DNA of 26,518 bases from an uncultured Acetatifactor sp. Its GTDB lineage: Bacteria > Bacillota > Clostridia > Lachnospirales > Lachnospiraceae. Positions 15,935-23,515 of this stretch are shown here, piece after piece. The stretch's first letter is position 1. Each line of letters begins with the position of its first letter. The notes below the pieces were generated by a model. That model searched no databases. It worked only from the letters and a program-made list of their open reading frames with translations, and was not told the origin of the DNA. Where the stretch lies: contig CAJUNZ010000034.1 of assembly GCA_910587755.1 (NCBI GenBank), positions 1-26,518 on the forward strand, given 5' to 3'. The translations under genes and the position numbers were made by a program.

Positions 15935-16124
15935 AGTTCCGTTTCTGTACTCCAATGCCCTTGTGGGGAAGGAATTTTCATCTGCACAGTTCGCAGCTGA
16001 AACTTCCTTCCGGGCATTTCCGTTTTGATTCCAGTTCCGTTTCTCCACTCCAATGCCCCTGTAGGGAAGGAATTTTCATCTGCACAGTTCGCAGCTGAAA
16101 CTTCCTTCCGGGCATTTCCGTTCC
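15935..16124. repeat. 98-bp tandem duplication of a long-hairpin element
   Basis: Two direct copies start at 15935 and 16033 (period 98 bp) and differ at four positions over about 90 bp. Each can fold into an imperfect hairpin (15954-16018 and 16052-16116). AATGCCC pairs with GGGCATT, GGAAGGAA with TTCCTTCC, TTTCA with TGAAA and CTGC with GCAG around a 7-base loop, with two single mismatches and one 6-base bulge. All four differences between copies fall in the bulge or outside the stem; every paired base is identical. The element fills the gap between the zapA terminator and the U32 gene. I recognise no named riboswitch or IS end in it. It could be a REP/MITE-like intergenic repeat or a structured leader. 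Confidence 0.85.
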
Positions 16125-16146
16125 GAAACTGTTTAGTTTGTTTACT

Positions 16147-16175
16147 AAAAAAGAATCCCGCGTGGCGAGATTCTT
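16147..16175 (-). terminator. Intrinsic terminator of zapA
   Basis: On the minus strand an 11-bp stem AAGAATCTCGC/GCGGGATTCTT (one T-G pair) closes a CAC loop and runs into a further TTTT. It lies nine bases past the zapA stop. This is a clear rho-independent terminator and separates zapA from the U32 gene. Confidence 0.92.
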
Positions 16176-16183
16176 CTGCAGTG

Positions 16184-16591
16184 TTACTTTTTCTTCAGCT
16201 CTGCCTCCAGGGGGGTCACCTCTTTGGCCCGTTTGCCCTGCTCTTTCTGCATGGATTTAACCTGTTCCTCCGCACCTTCCAGTTTGATCTGGGTAGAGAT
16301 CAGTTCATGCTTCAGGTCATAGAGCTCTTTATCCCTGGCCTGGAGTTCTTCTTCCAGGGCAGAAATCTGCTTTTTAGCCTTAAAGTAGTCGTCAGCAATA
16401 TTCAGCTGCAGCAGAACCGCCTGCCTGTCCACAGGCTGCCTGCGAAAACTGTCGATTTTGCTGTATTCAGTCACTTTATTGTTGATGTAGGATGCCACCT
16501 TCTGCAGGTACTCCTCACTCTCATATCCGCTGAGCGTCAATATCTTGCCGCCTATGAGTACGCTTGTGTCTGTCTTGGAAGATGCCGCCAT
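16184..16591 (-). CDS. zapA: Cell division protein ZapA
   Basis: ZapA binds FtsZ and cross-links protofilaments to stabilise the Z ring. The 135-residue product shows the ZapA N-terminal domain: a DTSVLIGGKILTLSGYESEEYLQKVASYINNKV segment typical of the family, then a LQLNIADDYFKAK helix. The second half (about residues 70-130) is a long charged coiled coil (ISALEEELQARDKELYDLKHEL), ending in lysines. I chose the ATG at 16591, eight bases after GGAG; an in-frame start at 16651 would overlap the -10 box and lacks a ribosome site. It is transcribed alone, between a consensus promoter and a strong terminator. Confidence 0.93.
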   Translation of the reverse strand: MAASSKTDTSVLIGGKILTLSGYESEEYLQKVASYINNKVTEYSKIDSFRRQPVDRQAVLLQLNIADDYFKAKKQISALEEELQARDKELYDLKHELISTQIKLEGAEEQVKSMQKEQGKRAKEVTPLEAELKKK

Positions 16592-16639
16592 ATGCCCGCT
16601 CCTTTTGTATACTGCCTGTTTTTTCCATTCACAGACAAC

Positions 16640-16668
16640 ATTATATAGCATATTTCGTCATCAGGCAA
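16640..16668 (-). promoter_or_regulatory. Sigma-A-type promoter for zapA
   Basis: On the minus strand TTGCCT (16663-16668) and a perfect TATAAT (16640-16645) are 17 bp apart, about 49 bp before the zapA start. This is the best-matching promoter in the window. Confidence 0.85.
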
Positions 16669-16863
16669 GCATATTTAAAATTTTCTTTCTGTATCCTGCT
16701 CCTGGTCTGGGTTGCAAGAGTTTTTCCGGCGTCAGCTTTGTGAAAGCCGGGTCCCAGGCAAGCACCAGCCGCTGTTTTGAACCCCAGCAGGATGTAATTG
16801 CCGCCTCTTCTGCCTATGTGGCATTTTTCTTATATGGCTGGATTGAAGTCTACTTCCTGTTCC
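16669..16863. other. Intergenic stretch with a possible coding relic
   Basis: No intact gene is visible between the zapA promoter and the lipoprotein gene end. On the minus strand an open stretch without a start codon (TAG at about 16820 to TGA at about 16668) reads protein-like text: QRLVLAWDPAFTKLTPEKLL. This could be the stranded C-terminal end of a lost gene. The plus frame is also open here. The relic idea is weak and rests on my impression of the residues. Confidence 0.25.
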
Positions 16864-19101
16864 TCAGTTCCTCTCCCCCAGATACAGCCCAATGCGGTTC
16901 TCCAGATGCTCAATCATCGCATCCTTTGTAATACTTCCGGACAAATACAGGTCCAGTTCTTCATATATAATATTGTTCAGTTCCCCTGGAAAAGATTTTT
17001 GGGGCTTTGCCCTTTCAATCAGATCCAGCAGTGTCGCCCTGTCCCGTTCTATATCCATACTGCCTATACTAACCTCGCCAAAGGAAGGCATGCTTATTGG
17101 CGATCTCATAGAAGCAATCTGCTCCTCCAGCACATCCCTGCGCACGCTTAACTCAAAATTGCCCTCCTTTGCCCCATGAATCTGCCCCTCATAGGATAAG
17201 TACAGGGCAAGAAATGCAGCTGCAGCCTCCTTTTCCTCCTTTGTAGCCGTTGTACGGATGGAGAGTATGTCGGAAGGTCTCATATAGTGTGTTCCCCCAT
17301 CCTTTGTGGGATATCCAATAAAATTCACATCCTCTCCGTAAATTTTGCGGTACGCTGCAATATACTCCGGTCTCTGGATAGGGAGAGTATTGCACAGCGT
17401 TTTCCCCTCCAGCAGGGAACTGCCGGGCGCCACTATCTCCGTATGGCGGCCGTGCTTCTCCGCCACATCCAGAAATTGAAGGAACCTGCCGCTGTCAAAA
17501 TGCAACTCCCCGGTTTCCTCACTCGGGATAATATAATAGTTATCATCCAGTCCATGGTTCAATAATCCGGAAAAATAACTAATGTGTGCGTCATCATAAT
17601 AGTTACAAATCGCCTCTAACTCCGGCCTGTCCTGAATACACTGGAAAAACGTGTCATAATCCCAGTCCTTGAGATCCGTACTGGCGACCACTGTATACAG
17701 TCCAAAATTCCCCACTACTCCATACAAGGTTCCATTGATCTTCCCCATCTCCATGACAGCGGACTGCAGCTCTTCCGCAATGCCCAGCTGCTCCATAACG
17801 GTATCCAGGGGCTCCCACAGTTCTTCCAGTTCCTCAAAGCCCAACAGGGACGGATCAAGCAGTACCGGCCCCTTCCCCGCCGTCAGCTGGGTCAGTAGTG
17901 CAGTTTTATCTTCAAAAGTATACCCGCTTAATTCAATATGACAGCTGGGATACCGTTTGTTAAACTCCGCAACCACCCATTTGTAAGAATCCATAGCACT
18001 ATCATGTACTTTCAGGGTGATTTCACAGACAGGCACCTTTTCCGTGGTGGGTTCCAGGCAGAGATAGTTATCATTTTCGGAGTCCCTGTAAATAAGCGTA
18101 ATCCGCCCTTTTTCATCCGCCTGCAGGGCAGATACTCCGTGAGCTATGACACCATGGTTGCTCCAACGGTAAATCATCTCTGGATTCTCTCCTGACAGCC
18201 CGCTGCGGTACACCCCTTCCCTGTCCGCATACAGCAGGGTGTCTTCATCAAAGAGCGTAAGGCAAAAAACATTCTCTTTCAGAGCCGCCAGCGTCACCGG
18301 ACTGCCGGTCTCCCCATCCATATACTGCAGGGCCATCCCCCCGTCCTTCCCTTCCTTCGCAACCTCAAAGGCAATACGGCCGTCATAAAGTGGCACCAGT
18401 CTTTTAATATGACCTCCTTCAGGCGTGCATTCCCCCAAGACCTCCCCCTCCTGGGACACAATCATGTACTTATCCCGTACCAGGTGGACCCTTCCGGACT
18501 GATCCACCAAAAATTTTGAAAGGCTTGAAGTTACTTCACTCACTTCTCCACTCAGGAAATTCAGGGAAACTCCCGGATGTACTCATGGTCTTCGTCTCTC
18601 TCGGCAAGGAAGTACTGATATTCCCCATCTTCCTGTACTCTAACGCTGAAAACTACGTAATGGTCCGTTCCCACTACCTGTCCTATACCCCACAGCTGGT
18701 CTTTAACCTCGTAGCGTTCCGAAATTGCTTTCCCCTCTCCAGTTATAAATAAAACCTCATCCCAGGATTCAGCTGCTGTTGAAAGGACATGTTTTTTGAA
18801 ATGATAAGCTCCTGTGACTCCCAGAACAGACCTCTCCATGCCCCCCTCCCTCATTCTCCAGCTTTTCCGGCTGCAGCGCCGCCCGCCCCGCCGCAGAATA
18901 GGCATCCAGGGAATTGTCTTTCAGGGAAAGATTCATAACTGCAAAAGGGTCCAATATGTCCCCTGCGCCCGCAGATATCTCCTGGCTCTCCACCTTGGAG
19001 ATGTCCTGTACCGCGTCTGAAGCGCCTGACCCTTCGCCGCACCCGCATAACAGCCCTGCAAACAGCACGATTAGAATAATGTTGTTGATTGCCTTCTTCA
19101 T
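16864..19101 (-). pseudogene. Extracellular solute-binding lipoprotein, interrupted by two compensating frameshifts
   Basis: The gene would encode a lipoprotein of about 745 residues. It starts at ATG 19101 (GGAGAA upstream) with signal peptide MKKAINNIILIVLFAGLLCGC, whose lipobox LCGC gives the anchored cysteine. A strand-rich N-terminal region follows. The C-terminal part resembles family 1 ABC solute-binding proteins, beginning near ITLKVHDSAMDSYKWVVAEFNKRYP, usually a sugar receptor. The frame shifts by +1 at or near a six-C tract (18841-18846) and back by -1 between 18561 and 18583. Protein-like text continues smoothly across both points (MERSVLGVTGAYHF; then EYIREF to LNFLSGEVSEVTSS), so this was one gene. 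Read literally it makes a 111-residue truncated lipoprotein, stopping at 18769, and possibly a 559-residue orphan from GTG 18543. Sequencing errors are the main alternative to a true pseudogene. No transporter permeases are adjacent. Confidence 0.8.
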
Positions 19102-19248
19102 AAAAACTTCTCCTTTTTTCAAAGTTTAAGAATTCTGTGTCAAAAAACGGCATAACAGAGTCGGAACCCCGCCACAAAAATAATATCTGTCCCATATTAC
19201 ATCAATTATCAACAGGAGTGCTCTGTCGCTTCATTGCCTGATAACTCC

Positions 19249-19276
19249 ATTATATCAGAAAAATCTCTTTTTGCAA
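19249..19276 (-). promoter_or_regulatory. Extended -10 promoter for the lipoprotein gene
   Basis: On the minus strand TTGCAA (19271-19276) and a perfect TATAAT (19249-19254) are 16 bp apart, with TG at the extended -10 position (TGATATAAT). It points at the lipoprotein start 148 bp away. A functional-looking promoter suggests the frameshifts are recent or artefactual. Confidence 0.75.
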
Positions 19277-19318
19277 TAATATATTTCAGTTATTACAAAA
19301 TACAGATAGTACAGATAA

Positions 19319-19370
19319 AGGAGGTTTCGGAGCTGCCGAAAATGTTAAAAGATATCCATTAGTTAGCAGG
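19319..19370 (+). pseudogene. Fragment of a second copy of the 148-aa hypothetical gene
   Basis: Bases 19319-19356 are identical over 38 bp to 20322-20359 inside the hypothetical gene, and weaker similarity continues for about a dozen bases. In the matching frame it reads EVSELPKMLKDI, residues 25-36 of that protein, and then meets a stop (TAG). Flanking bases do not match. It is a broken remnant of a paralogue or of a past duplication, in direct orientation, with the acetyltransferase gene lying between the two copies. Confidence 0.75.
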
Positions 19371-19433
19371 ATATCTGGGGGAAAGGATAGAGAAGGACAG
19401 TTATTTTTAGGAGAAGCCGCAGGAAACAAAATA

Positions 19434-19949
19434 TCAAAGTAATATCTCATATAAGTAATCTTCCATGACAATGTCGGTGCCTCTTTTTTTATAAGTGCTC
19501 TCACCGGCAATTTTGCCGCCGCATTTCACCGCAACACGATTTGATGGGATATTTCCTTTGCTGACAATAATTGTTACCTTTTCTGCCCCCTGGATACGTG
19601 CGTAATCAATCATTCCCTGCGCTATTTCAGTGGCATATCCCTGGTTCCAGAAGTCTTTGTGTACACAGTATGCAATATCATAGACCTTTTTGTCCTCACT
19701 GGGAATAAAGCTGCAGGTTCCCACACGCTGGCCAGAATTTTTAAATACCGGAATCAAATAACAGCACTCCTCATCTTCCCCCAGCCCCTCCAACATTTTT
19801 ATATATTCCGGGTCAATATCCTCTTTTGCCTCGTCAGGCAGATACTCACCCATTTCAGGATCGTTCCATATACTGTAAGCCCACAGCGCATCCTCTTTTG
19901 TAAAACCCCGCAATGTAAGTCTCAAAGTTTCAATCGGTTTTATCTTCAC
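19434..19949 (-). CDS. GNAT family N-acetyltransferase (RimJ/RimL-like)
   Basis: GNAT enzymes transfer acetyl from acetyl-CoA to an amine on a protein or small molecule. The 171-residue product starts IETLRLTLRGFTKEDALWAYSIWNDPEMGEYL, typical of the RimJ/RimL branch. It contains the acetyl-CoA region VYDIAYCVHKDFWNQGYATEIAQGMIDYA, with a Q-G-Y-A-T variant of the Q/RxxGxG/A loop, and the later NIPSNRVAVKCGGKIAGE segment where Asn and the following helix are usual. The substrate is unknown. The start is GTG at 19949, nine bases after GGGAGG. Base composition is visibly more AT-rich than the housekeeping genes. It lies between the intact and fragmentary copies of an unknown gene, in what appears to be an accessory region. 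Confidence 0.9.
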   Translation of the reverse strand: MKIKPIETLRLTLRGFTKEDALWAYSIWNDPEMGEYLPDEAKEDIDPEYIKMLEGLGEDEECCYLIPVFKNSGQRVGTCSFIPSEDKKVYDIAYCVHKDFWNQGYATEIAQGMIDYARIQGAEKVTIIVSKGNIPSNRVAVKCGGKIAGESTYKKRGTDIVMEDYLYEILL

Positions 19950-20251
19950 TTCAGGTTTCCTCCCCAGTTAAACCGCCCATTTCCTGTCTGAATATCCATG
20001 GCCTCATCTCTTGCCTTTATTGACATTTTACCATACACCACACTAACAGGCCACTATATTTTCAGTCTTTCAGAAGAAATTTGCTTCTGCCTTTATGGGA
20101 AATAAAACCTGTTTCCGGTAACAGACATAAATATTGCAGAAAATTTGCCGATACTACATTAGAAGTATGCCGTGTGTAGGAAAAAACTTGACAAAACTAC
20201 CAGCAAAAAAGAAAAAAATCTGCGCAAATCGGATCTACAGGAGGAAAAAGT
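19950..20251. other. 302-bp divergent intergenic region
   Basis: No gene seen on either strand. A minus-strand extended -10 (TG-G-TAAAAT, box 20025-20030) could serve the acetyltransferase, without a clear -35. A 6-bp inverted repeat CAGAAG/CTTCTG (20071-20089) is present. On the plus strand a consensus TTGACA at 20188-20193 lies before the hypothetical gene, but the bases 17 bp on are A-rich and poorly match a -10. AGGAGG at 20239-20244 is the ribosome binding site of that gene. Confidence 0.5.
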
Positions 20252-20698
20252 ATGGATGTGAACGACTTGGTATGTGATACCCTGGAAGAATTTCTTATGG
20301 AATGTGTTGGCAGCAAAATCGAGGAGGTTTCGGAGCTGCCGAAAATGTTAAAAGATATCTATTACTTAGCTGACAAGCAGGAACTCATCGAACAGACTAC
20401 CGGCTGCGAAATGATAGATATTGATGATTCTTTTGTTGAAAAATGTGATTTGTCGGGCAATGAGATACATATTCAATATAAAATAGATTTCATCCTGCAG
20501 ACGTTTACAGATTCTGAAGCAATCTGGCGGGTACAGGGCTCCGCAGAGGTTGAATTCTCCATTCCGGATACCAGCCAGGCTGACTGGTCTGTTTTTGACG
20601 ATCCTGATAGTGATTTCTTTGAGCAGTATGAAAAATATAAAACCCTGGTTCACTTTCACCAGATTACATACACGGATATAGAATGTGATACCCTGTGA
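20252..20698 (+). CDS. Hypothetical acidic protein, 148 aa
   Basis: I do not recognise this family. The ATG at 20252 follows AGGAGG by seven bases, an ideal site, so the gene is probably expressed. The product is markedly acidic, cytoplasmic-looking (no signal peptide or membrane segment), and appears to be a helix-rich N-terminal part (DTLEEFLMECVGSKIEEVSELPKML) followed by strands (GNEIHIQYKIDFILQTF, WRVQGSAEVEFSIPD). It is AT-rich and on the opposite strand to its neighbours. A 38-bp exact piece of it recurs at 19319. A 13-bp sequence, ATGTGATACCCTG, occurs near both its start (20272-20284) and its end (20683-20695). An immunity-type or regulatory role would be guesswork. Confidence 0.8.
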   Translation: MDVNDLVCDTLEEFLMECVGSKIEEVSELPKMLKDIYYLADKQELIEQTTGCEMIDIDDSFVEKCDLSGNEIHIQYKIDFILQTFTDSEAIWRVQGSAEVEFSIPDTSQADWSVFDDPDSDFFEQYEKYKTLVHFHQITYTDIECDTL

Positions 20699-20757
20699 AT
20701 GTACGCTGACTGACCGCAAGGATGCAGATGGAAATTGAACCAGGAGAAACTTGTGTT

Positions 20758-21657
20758 TTACTGGTGGGAGTTATGCTTGGCAGCAGGAAAACACAGAGTG
20801 ATCCGCAGATTCCCTGCCTCCAGTTCCACATGGACGTCTCCTCCCATTCTGTGGGTCAGTTCTCTGACAATGTACAGCCCAAGCCCGGAGGATCCCTTCC
20901 TCCGGGCTGTGTCGCCCTTATAAAACCGCTCAAAAATCAGATCCAGGTTCAGCCCTTCTGTATTTTCCACCGGATTCTCAAATATCAGACAATCTCCCCT
21001 CTGGGTAATGGCAATTCCTCCCGTGCCGTGAACCAGGGCATTCTGTATCAGATTTAAAAACACCCGCCGAAGGGCCTCCGCATCTCCCTGAATGGTGAAG
21101 CCTTCCACCTCAAAATCCACCTGGGGCGATACCCCTTTTTCCTGAAATGCCCCATACATCCCCAGAAGGCAGTCCCCCAGAAGGGGCGATACCTGCAGAC
21201 GCTTCCGGGAGAGCGTAAATTCCTCACTGGTAAGCTTGGTGTACAGGAACATCTCTTCCAGCATTTCCTCCAGCTCCTTGAGCCTGGAACCGGCACACTG
21301 GAGATAATGATCCTGTTTTTCAGGCTCCGGGCACTCCTGAGCCAACTGCAGATATCCGCATGCGCCGGTAAGGGGCGTGCGGATATCATGGGCCAGACTG
21401 GTGATGTTGCGCTGCATCTGCTTCTGGGAAGCTTCATACTGTACATGGGTTCTATCCCTGAAAGCCAGCACGCGGTTCATTGCCCTGCACAGAGTCAGGA
21501 GGGCCTTCTGACGGCTCAGCACCGTCAGTTCCATATGGCTCCCCTGCTCCAGTTCCGCCAGCTGCAGACACAGGCTGCGGATCTCCAGTCTCATTCGTAC
21601 ATTTATAAATCCTGTCCACAGGCAGACCACACAGACTGCCACAAGGCAAACAAACAT
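20758..21657 (-). CDS. Two-component sensor histidine kinase
   Basis: The 299-residue kinase autophosphorylates a histidine and donates the phosphate to a response regulator, probably the one encoded at 23577. One N-terminal membrane segment (about residues 2-20) is followed by a short linker with no extracellular domain. The H-box SLAHDIRTPLTG places the phospho-accepting histidine at His90. The ATPase domain has the N-box LNLIQNALVHG (Asn206), an F-box FERFYKGD and G-box GSSGLGLYIVREL. The absence of a sensor domain fits kinases that sense through an associated ABC transporter, and the permease gene lies 65 bp upstream. AAGGAGG precedes the ATG. It is the last gene of the cluster; I see no terminator before the convergent hypothetical gene. 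Confidence 0.93.
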   Translation of the reverse strand: MFVCLVAVCVVCLWTGFINVRMRLEIRSLCLQLAELEQGSHMELTVLSRQKALLTLCRAMNRVLAFRDRTHVQYEASQKQMQRNITSLAHDIRTPLTGACGYLQLAQECPEPEKQDHYLQCAGSRLKELEEMLEEMFLYTKLTSEEFTLSRKRLQVSPLLGDCLLGMYGAFQEKGVSPQVDFEVEGFTIQGDAEALRRVFLNLIQNALVHGTGGIAITQRGDCLIFENPVENTEGLNLDLIFERFYKGDTARRKGSSGLGLYIVRELTHRMGGDVHVELEAGNLRITLCFPAAKHNSHQ

Positions 21658-21722
21658 ACTTCTACCCCTCCTTCTTCCCAGTGCTCTGTGCCAAAAATCG
21701 GGCGAATAAAATCGGCTCTCTT

Positions 21723-22526
21723 TTAGATATCCTGCTTTGTCAGAGCCACCGCCGCTGCTGTTCCATACACTGCCAGAAATCCCAGTCCCACTGCCGCTCC
21801 AAGCAGATCGGCGGCCGTGCTGTAGGTTGACGGGCCGTAAGCCATATTATAATACAGGGTATACTTCATCCATCCTCCCAGATTAAAATGATCCATAAGA
21901 GCCGAGAGAGGGAGCATCAAAAGACCGCTGCACATGAATACTGCTGTCAGGACTCCCGCCACAGTGCTGCGGGTAAAGACACTGACCATAATGGTCATTG
22001 CCCCAAAGGCCATGGTGACAAGCCAGATCCACATCAGATAAAAAGGAAATACGGACAGCGGCACCGGGGGAACCAGGTCCTTCCACAGCAGATTCAGGAG
22101 GTAATTCGCCCCTACGCTCAGAAGAAGATATATCAGATTCAGCGATCCTAAAGCTATCAGTTTGCTGCCGATGTATTTCCACCTCTGCCTGTGCTGGGTC
22201 ATGATATTTTTCAGAAACCCTCCCTGAAAGTCGGAACACAGAAAGAGGACTGAGGCGATTCCAAAAATCGTGGCATAAGCGCCGCCGTTCATTAATGCCT
22301 GCCTGTACATCTCCAGACTGTCCACTCCTTCCAGAATATTCTCCTCTTCTTCATCCATTGTGACAATCATGCCCGCCTGGGTGGCAGCCTCCCGTCCTTC
22401 CTCCGTTCCCACCATGTAGATCATCAGGTAGCTCAAAGCCTGCATGCCTATGATAAGTGCCAGACATACATAGACAAATCTGCTCCTTATAAGCCTGTAA
22501 ATATCCATCCGAAACATGTTAAACAT
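21723..22526 (-). CDS. ABC-2 type transporter permease
   Basis: This is the membrane subunit of the exporter whose ATPase is encoded just upstream. The 267-residue protein has six likely membrane spans (roughly residues 17-38, 80-98, 121-145, 158-184, 187-210, 240-261). Between spans 1 and 2 is a polar segment that may be extracytoplasmic. Sequence features such as CSDFQGGFLKNIMTQHRQRWKYIGSKL match the conserved cytoplasmic loop of lantibiotic/bacitracin-immunity-type permeases. The start overlaps the ATPase gene by 8 bp, so the two are coupled. The substrate is unknown; peptide antibiotics are a reasonable guess from family and from the two-component neighbours. Confidence 0.88.
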   Translation of the reverse strand: MFNMFRMDIYRLIRSRFVYVCLALIIGMQALSYLMIYMVGTEEGREAATQAGMIVTMDEEEENILEGVDSLEMYRQALMNGGAYATIFGIASVLFLCSDFQGGFLKNIMTQHRQRWKYIGSKLIALGSLNLIYLLLSVGANYLLNLLWKDLVPPVPLSVFPFYLMWIWLVTMAFGAMTIMVSVFTRSTVAGVLTAVFMCSGLLMLPLSALMDHFNLGGWMKYTLYYNMAYGPSTYSTAADLLGAAVGLGFLAVYGTAAAVALTKQDI

Positions 22527-23475
22527 TTTTCCTTCCCCCTTCCTCAGCAGTCCTGGCTCCGTCCATTCGGTTCAGGAAATATTCTTCCAGATCCATGTGA
22601 TGGAATCCCGATGAGAAGACCTGAATGTGTCTTTCTATGAGAAGCTGATTCAGCCACGCTCCTTCCTTGATGCCGTACAGGCGCAGGCATCGTCTGTCGC
22701 AAACTTCCGCCTGAATGCCTGGCGCAGCTTCTGTCACCAGCGCCAGAGTCCTGTTGACGTCATCAACTTCAATCTGGAAGTAGTCATTACACTTTTTCGC
22801 CAGTTCTTCCCTGCTGATCTGCTCCACCAGAGAACCTTCTTTGATAATGCCGTAGTGGGTGGCAATCTTGCTCAGTTCCCCCAGAATGTGGGAGCTGATA
22901 ATCAGCGTCTTGCCCTGCTCATTCAGTCCCTGCAGAAGCTGGCGCACCTCCCGGATCCCTTCGGGGTCCAGTCCATTGATGGGCTCATCCAGGATCAGCA
23001 GATCAGGATTGCCCAGAAGGGCCAGAGCAATGCCCAGGCGCTGTTTCATACCCATGGAAAAATGTACTGTCTTTTTTCTGCCCGTGTCCGAAAGCCCTGT
23101 GATCTCCAGGGCCTGGTCCACGCTCCTGGTGTCGGTAAGCCCCATACACTTGGCTTTCAGAATCAGATTCTCCCTGGCCGACATTCGGGGGTACAGACCG
23201 GTGGACTCAATAAGGCACCCCATGCGCCGGGCTGTGCAGGGATGGTCCACAGCTTTTCCGTAGATCCGGATATCTCCCGAGGTGGGGGCCGCAAGCCCGC
23301 AGACCATCTTCAGAGTGGTGGACTTGCCCGCTCCATTTCTGCCGATAAAGCCGTAGATGGCGCCCTCCCGGACTTTCATATCCAGGTTCTTTACGGCCGC
23401 CTTCCCTTTGAAAGTCTTGGTCAGCGCCATGGTTTCCACAGCATACTTTCCTTCCTGATTTCCTTCTTTATCCAT
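22519..23475 (-). CDS. ABC transporter ATP-binding protein (bacitracin/lantibiotic exporter type)
   Basis: This is the ATPase of a two-gene exporter. The 318-residue protein has Walker A GRNGAGKST (residues 45-53), a signature motif in the FSMGMKQRLGIA form (139-150) typical of the BcrA/DrrA-type branch rather than LSGGQ, Walker B LLILDEP (169-175) with NGLDPEG, and the H-loop ISSHIL. GCLIESTGLYPRMSARENL matches the Q-loop region of this branch, which carries Glu in place of Gln. The long C-terminal extension after about residue 230 is usual. The first dozen residues precede the family core. AAGGAGA lies upstream of the ATG at 23475. It probably has its own regulated promoter in the 101-bp gap after the response regulator. 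Confidence 0.92.
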   Translation of the reverse strand: MDKEGNQEGKYAVETMALTKTFKGKAAVKNLDMKVREGAIYGFIGRNGAGKSTTLKMVCGLAAPTSGDIRIYGKAVDHPCTARRMGCLIESTGLYPRMSARENLILKAKCMGLTDTRSVDQALEITGLSDTGRKKTVHFSMGMKQRLGIALALLGNPDLLILDEPINGLDPEGIREVRQLLQGLNEQGKTLIISSHILGELSKIATHYGIIKEGSLVEQISREELAKKCNDYFQIEVDDVNRTLALVTEAAPGIQAEVCDRRCLRLYGIKEGAWLNQLLIERHIQVFSSGFHHMDLEEYFLNRMDGARTAEEGGRKNV

Positions 23476-23515
23476 ATTTTCTGAAGTCTCCTTTCCTCTC
23501 CTCTATGATGATATC

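Larger units (their letters stand above)
19102..19433. other. 332-bp intergenic region: lipoprotein leader, promoter and gene fragment
   Basis: No intact gene. From left to right it holds the untranslated leader of the lipoprotein gene (about 140 bp), a good minus-strand promoter, an AT-rich stretch, and at 19319-19370 a fragment copied from the plus-strand gene at 20252. The remaining bases to 19433 show no terminator for the acetyltransferase that I can support. Confidence 0.7.

Noticed and set aside
15698..16048. Minus-strand 116-codon frame starting inside the tandem repeat and overlapping the U32 start
   Set aside because: It overlaps the U32 coding region in another frame and its text derives from the non-coding repeat; no family resemblance.
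15935..16124. CRISPR array
   Set aside because: Only two copies, directly abutting with no spacer structure, a 98-bp unit, and no cas genes nearby.
18841..18846. Established phase-variable switch at the six-C tract
   Set aside because: Six identical bases is short for a phase-variation tract, and a second frameshift downstream must also be explained; kept only as one option.
19286..19510. Minus-strand 74-codon frame downstream of the acetyltransferase
   Set aside because: It overlaps the acetyltransferase 3' end in another frame and the duplicated fragment; no ribosome site or recognisable features.
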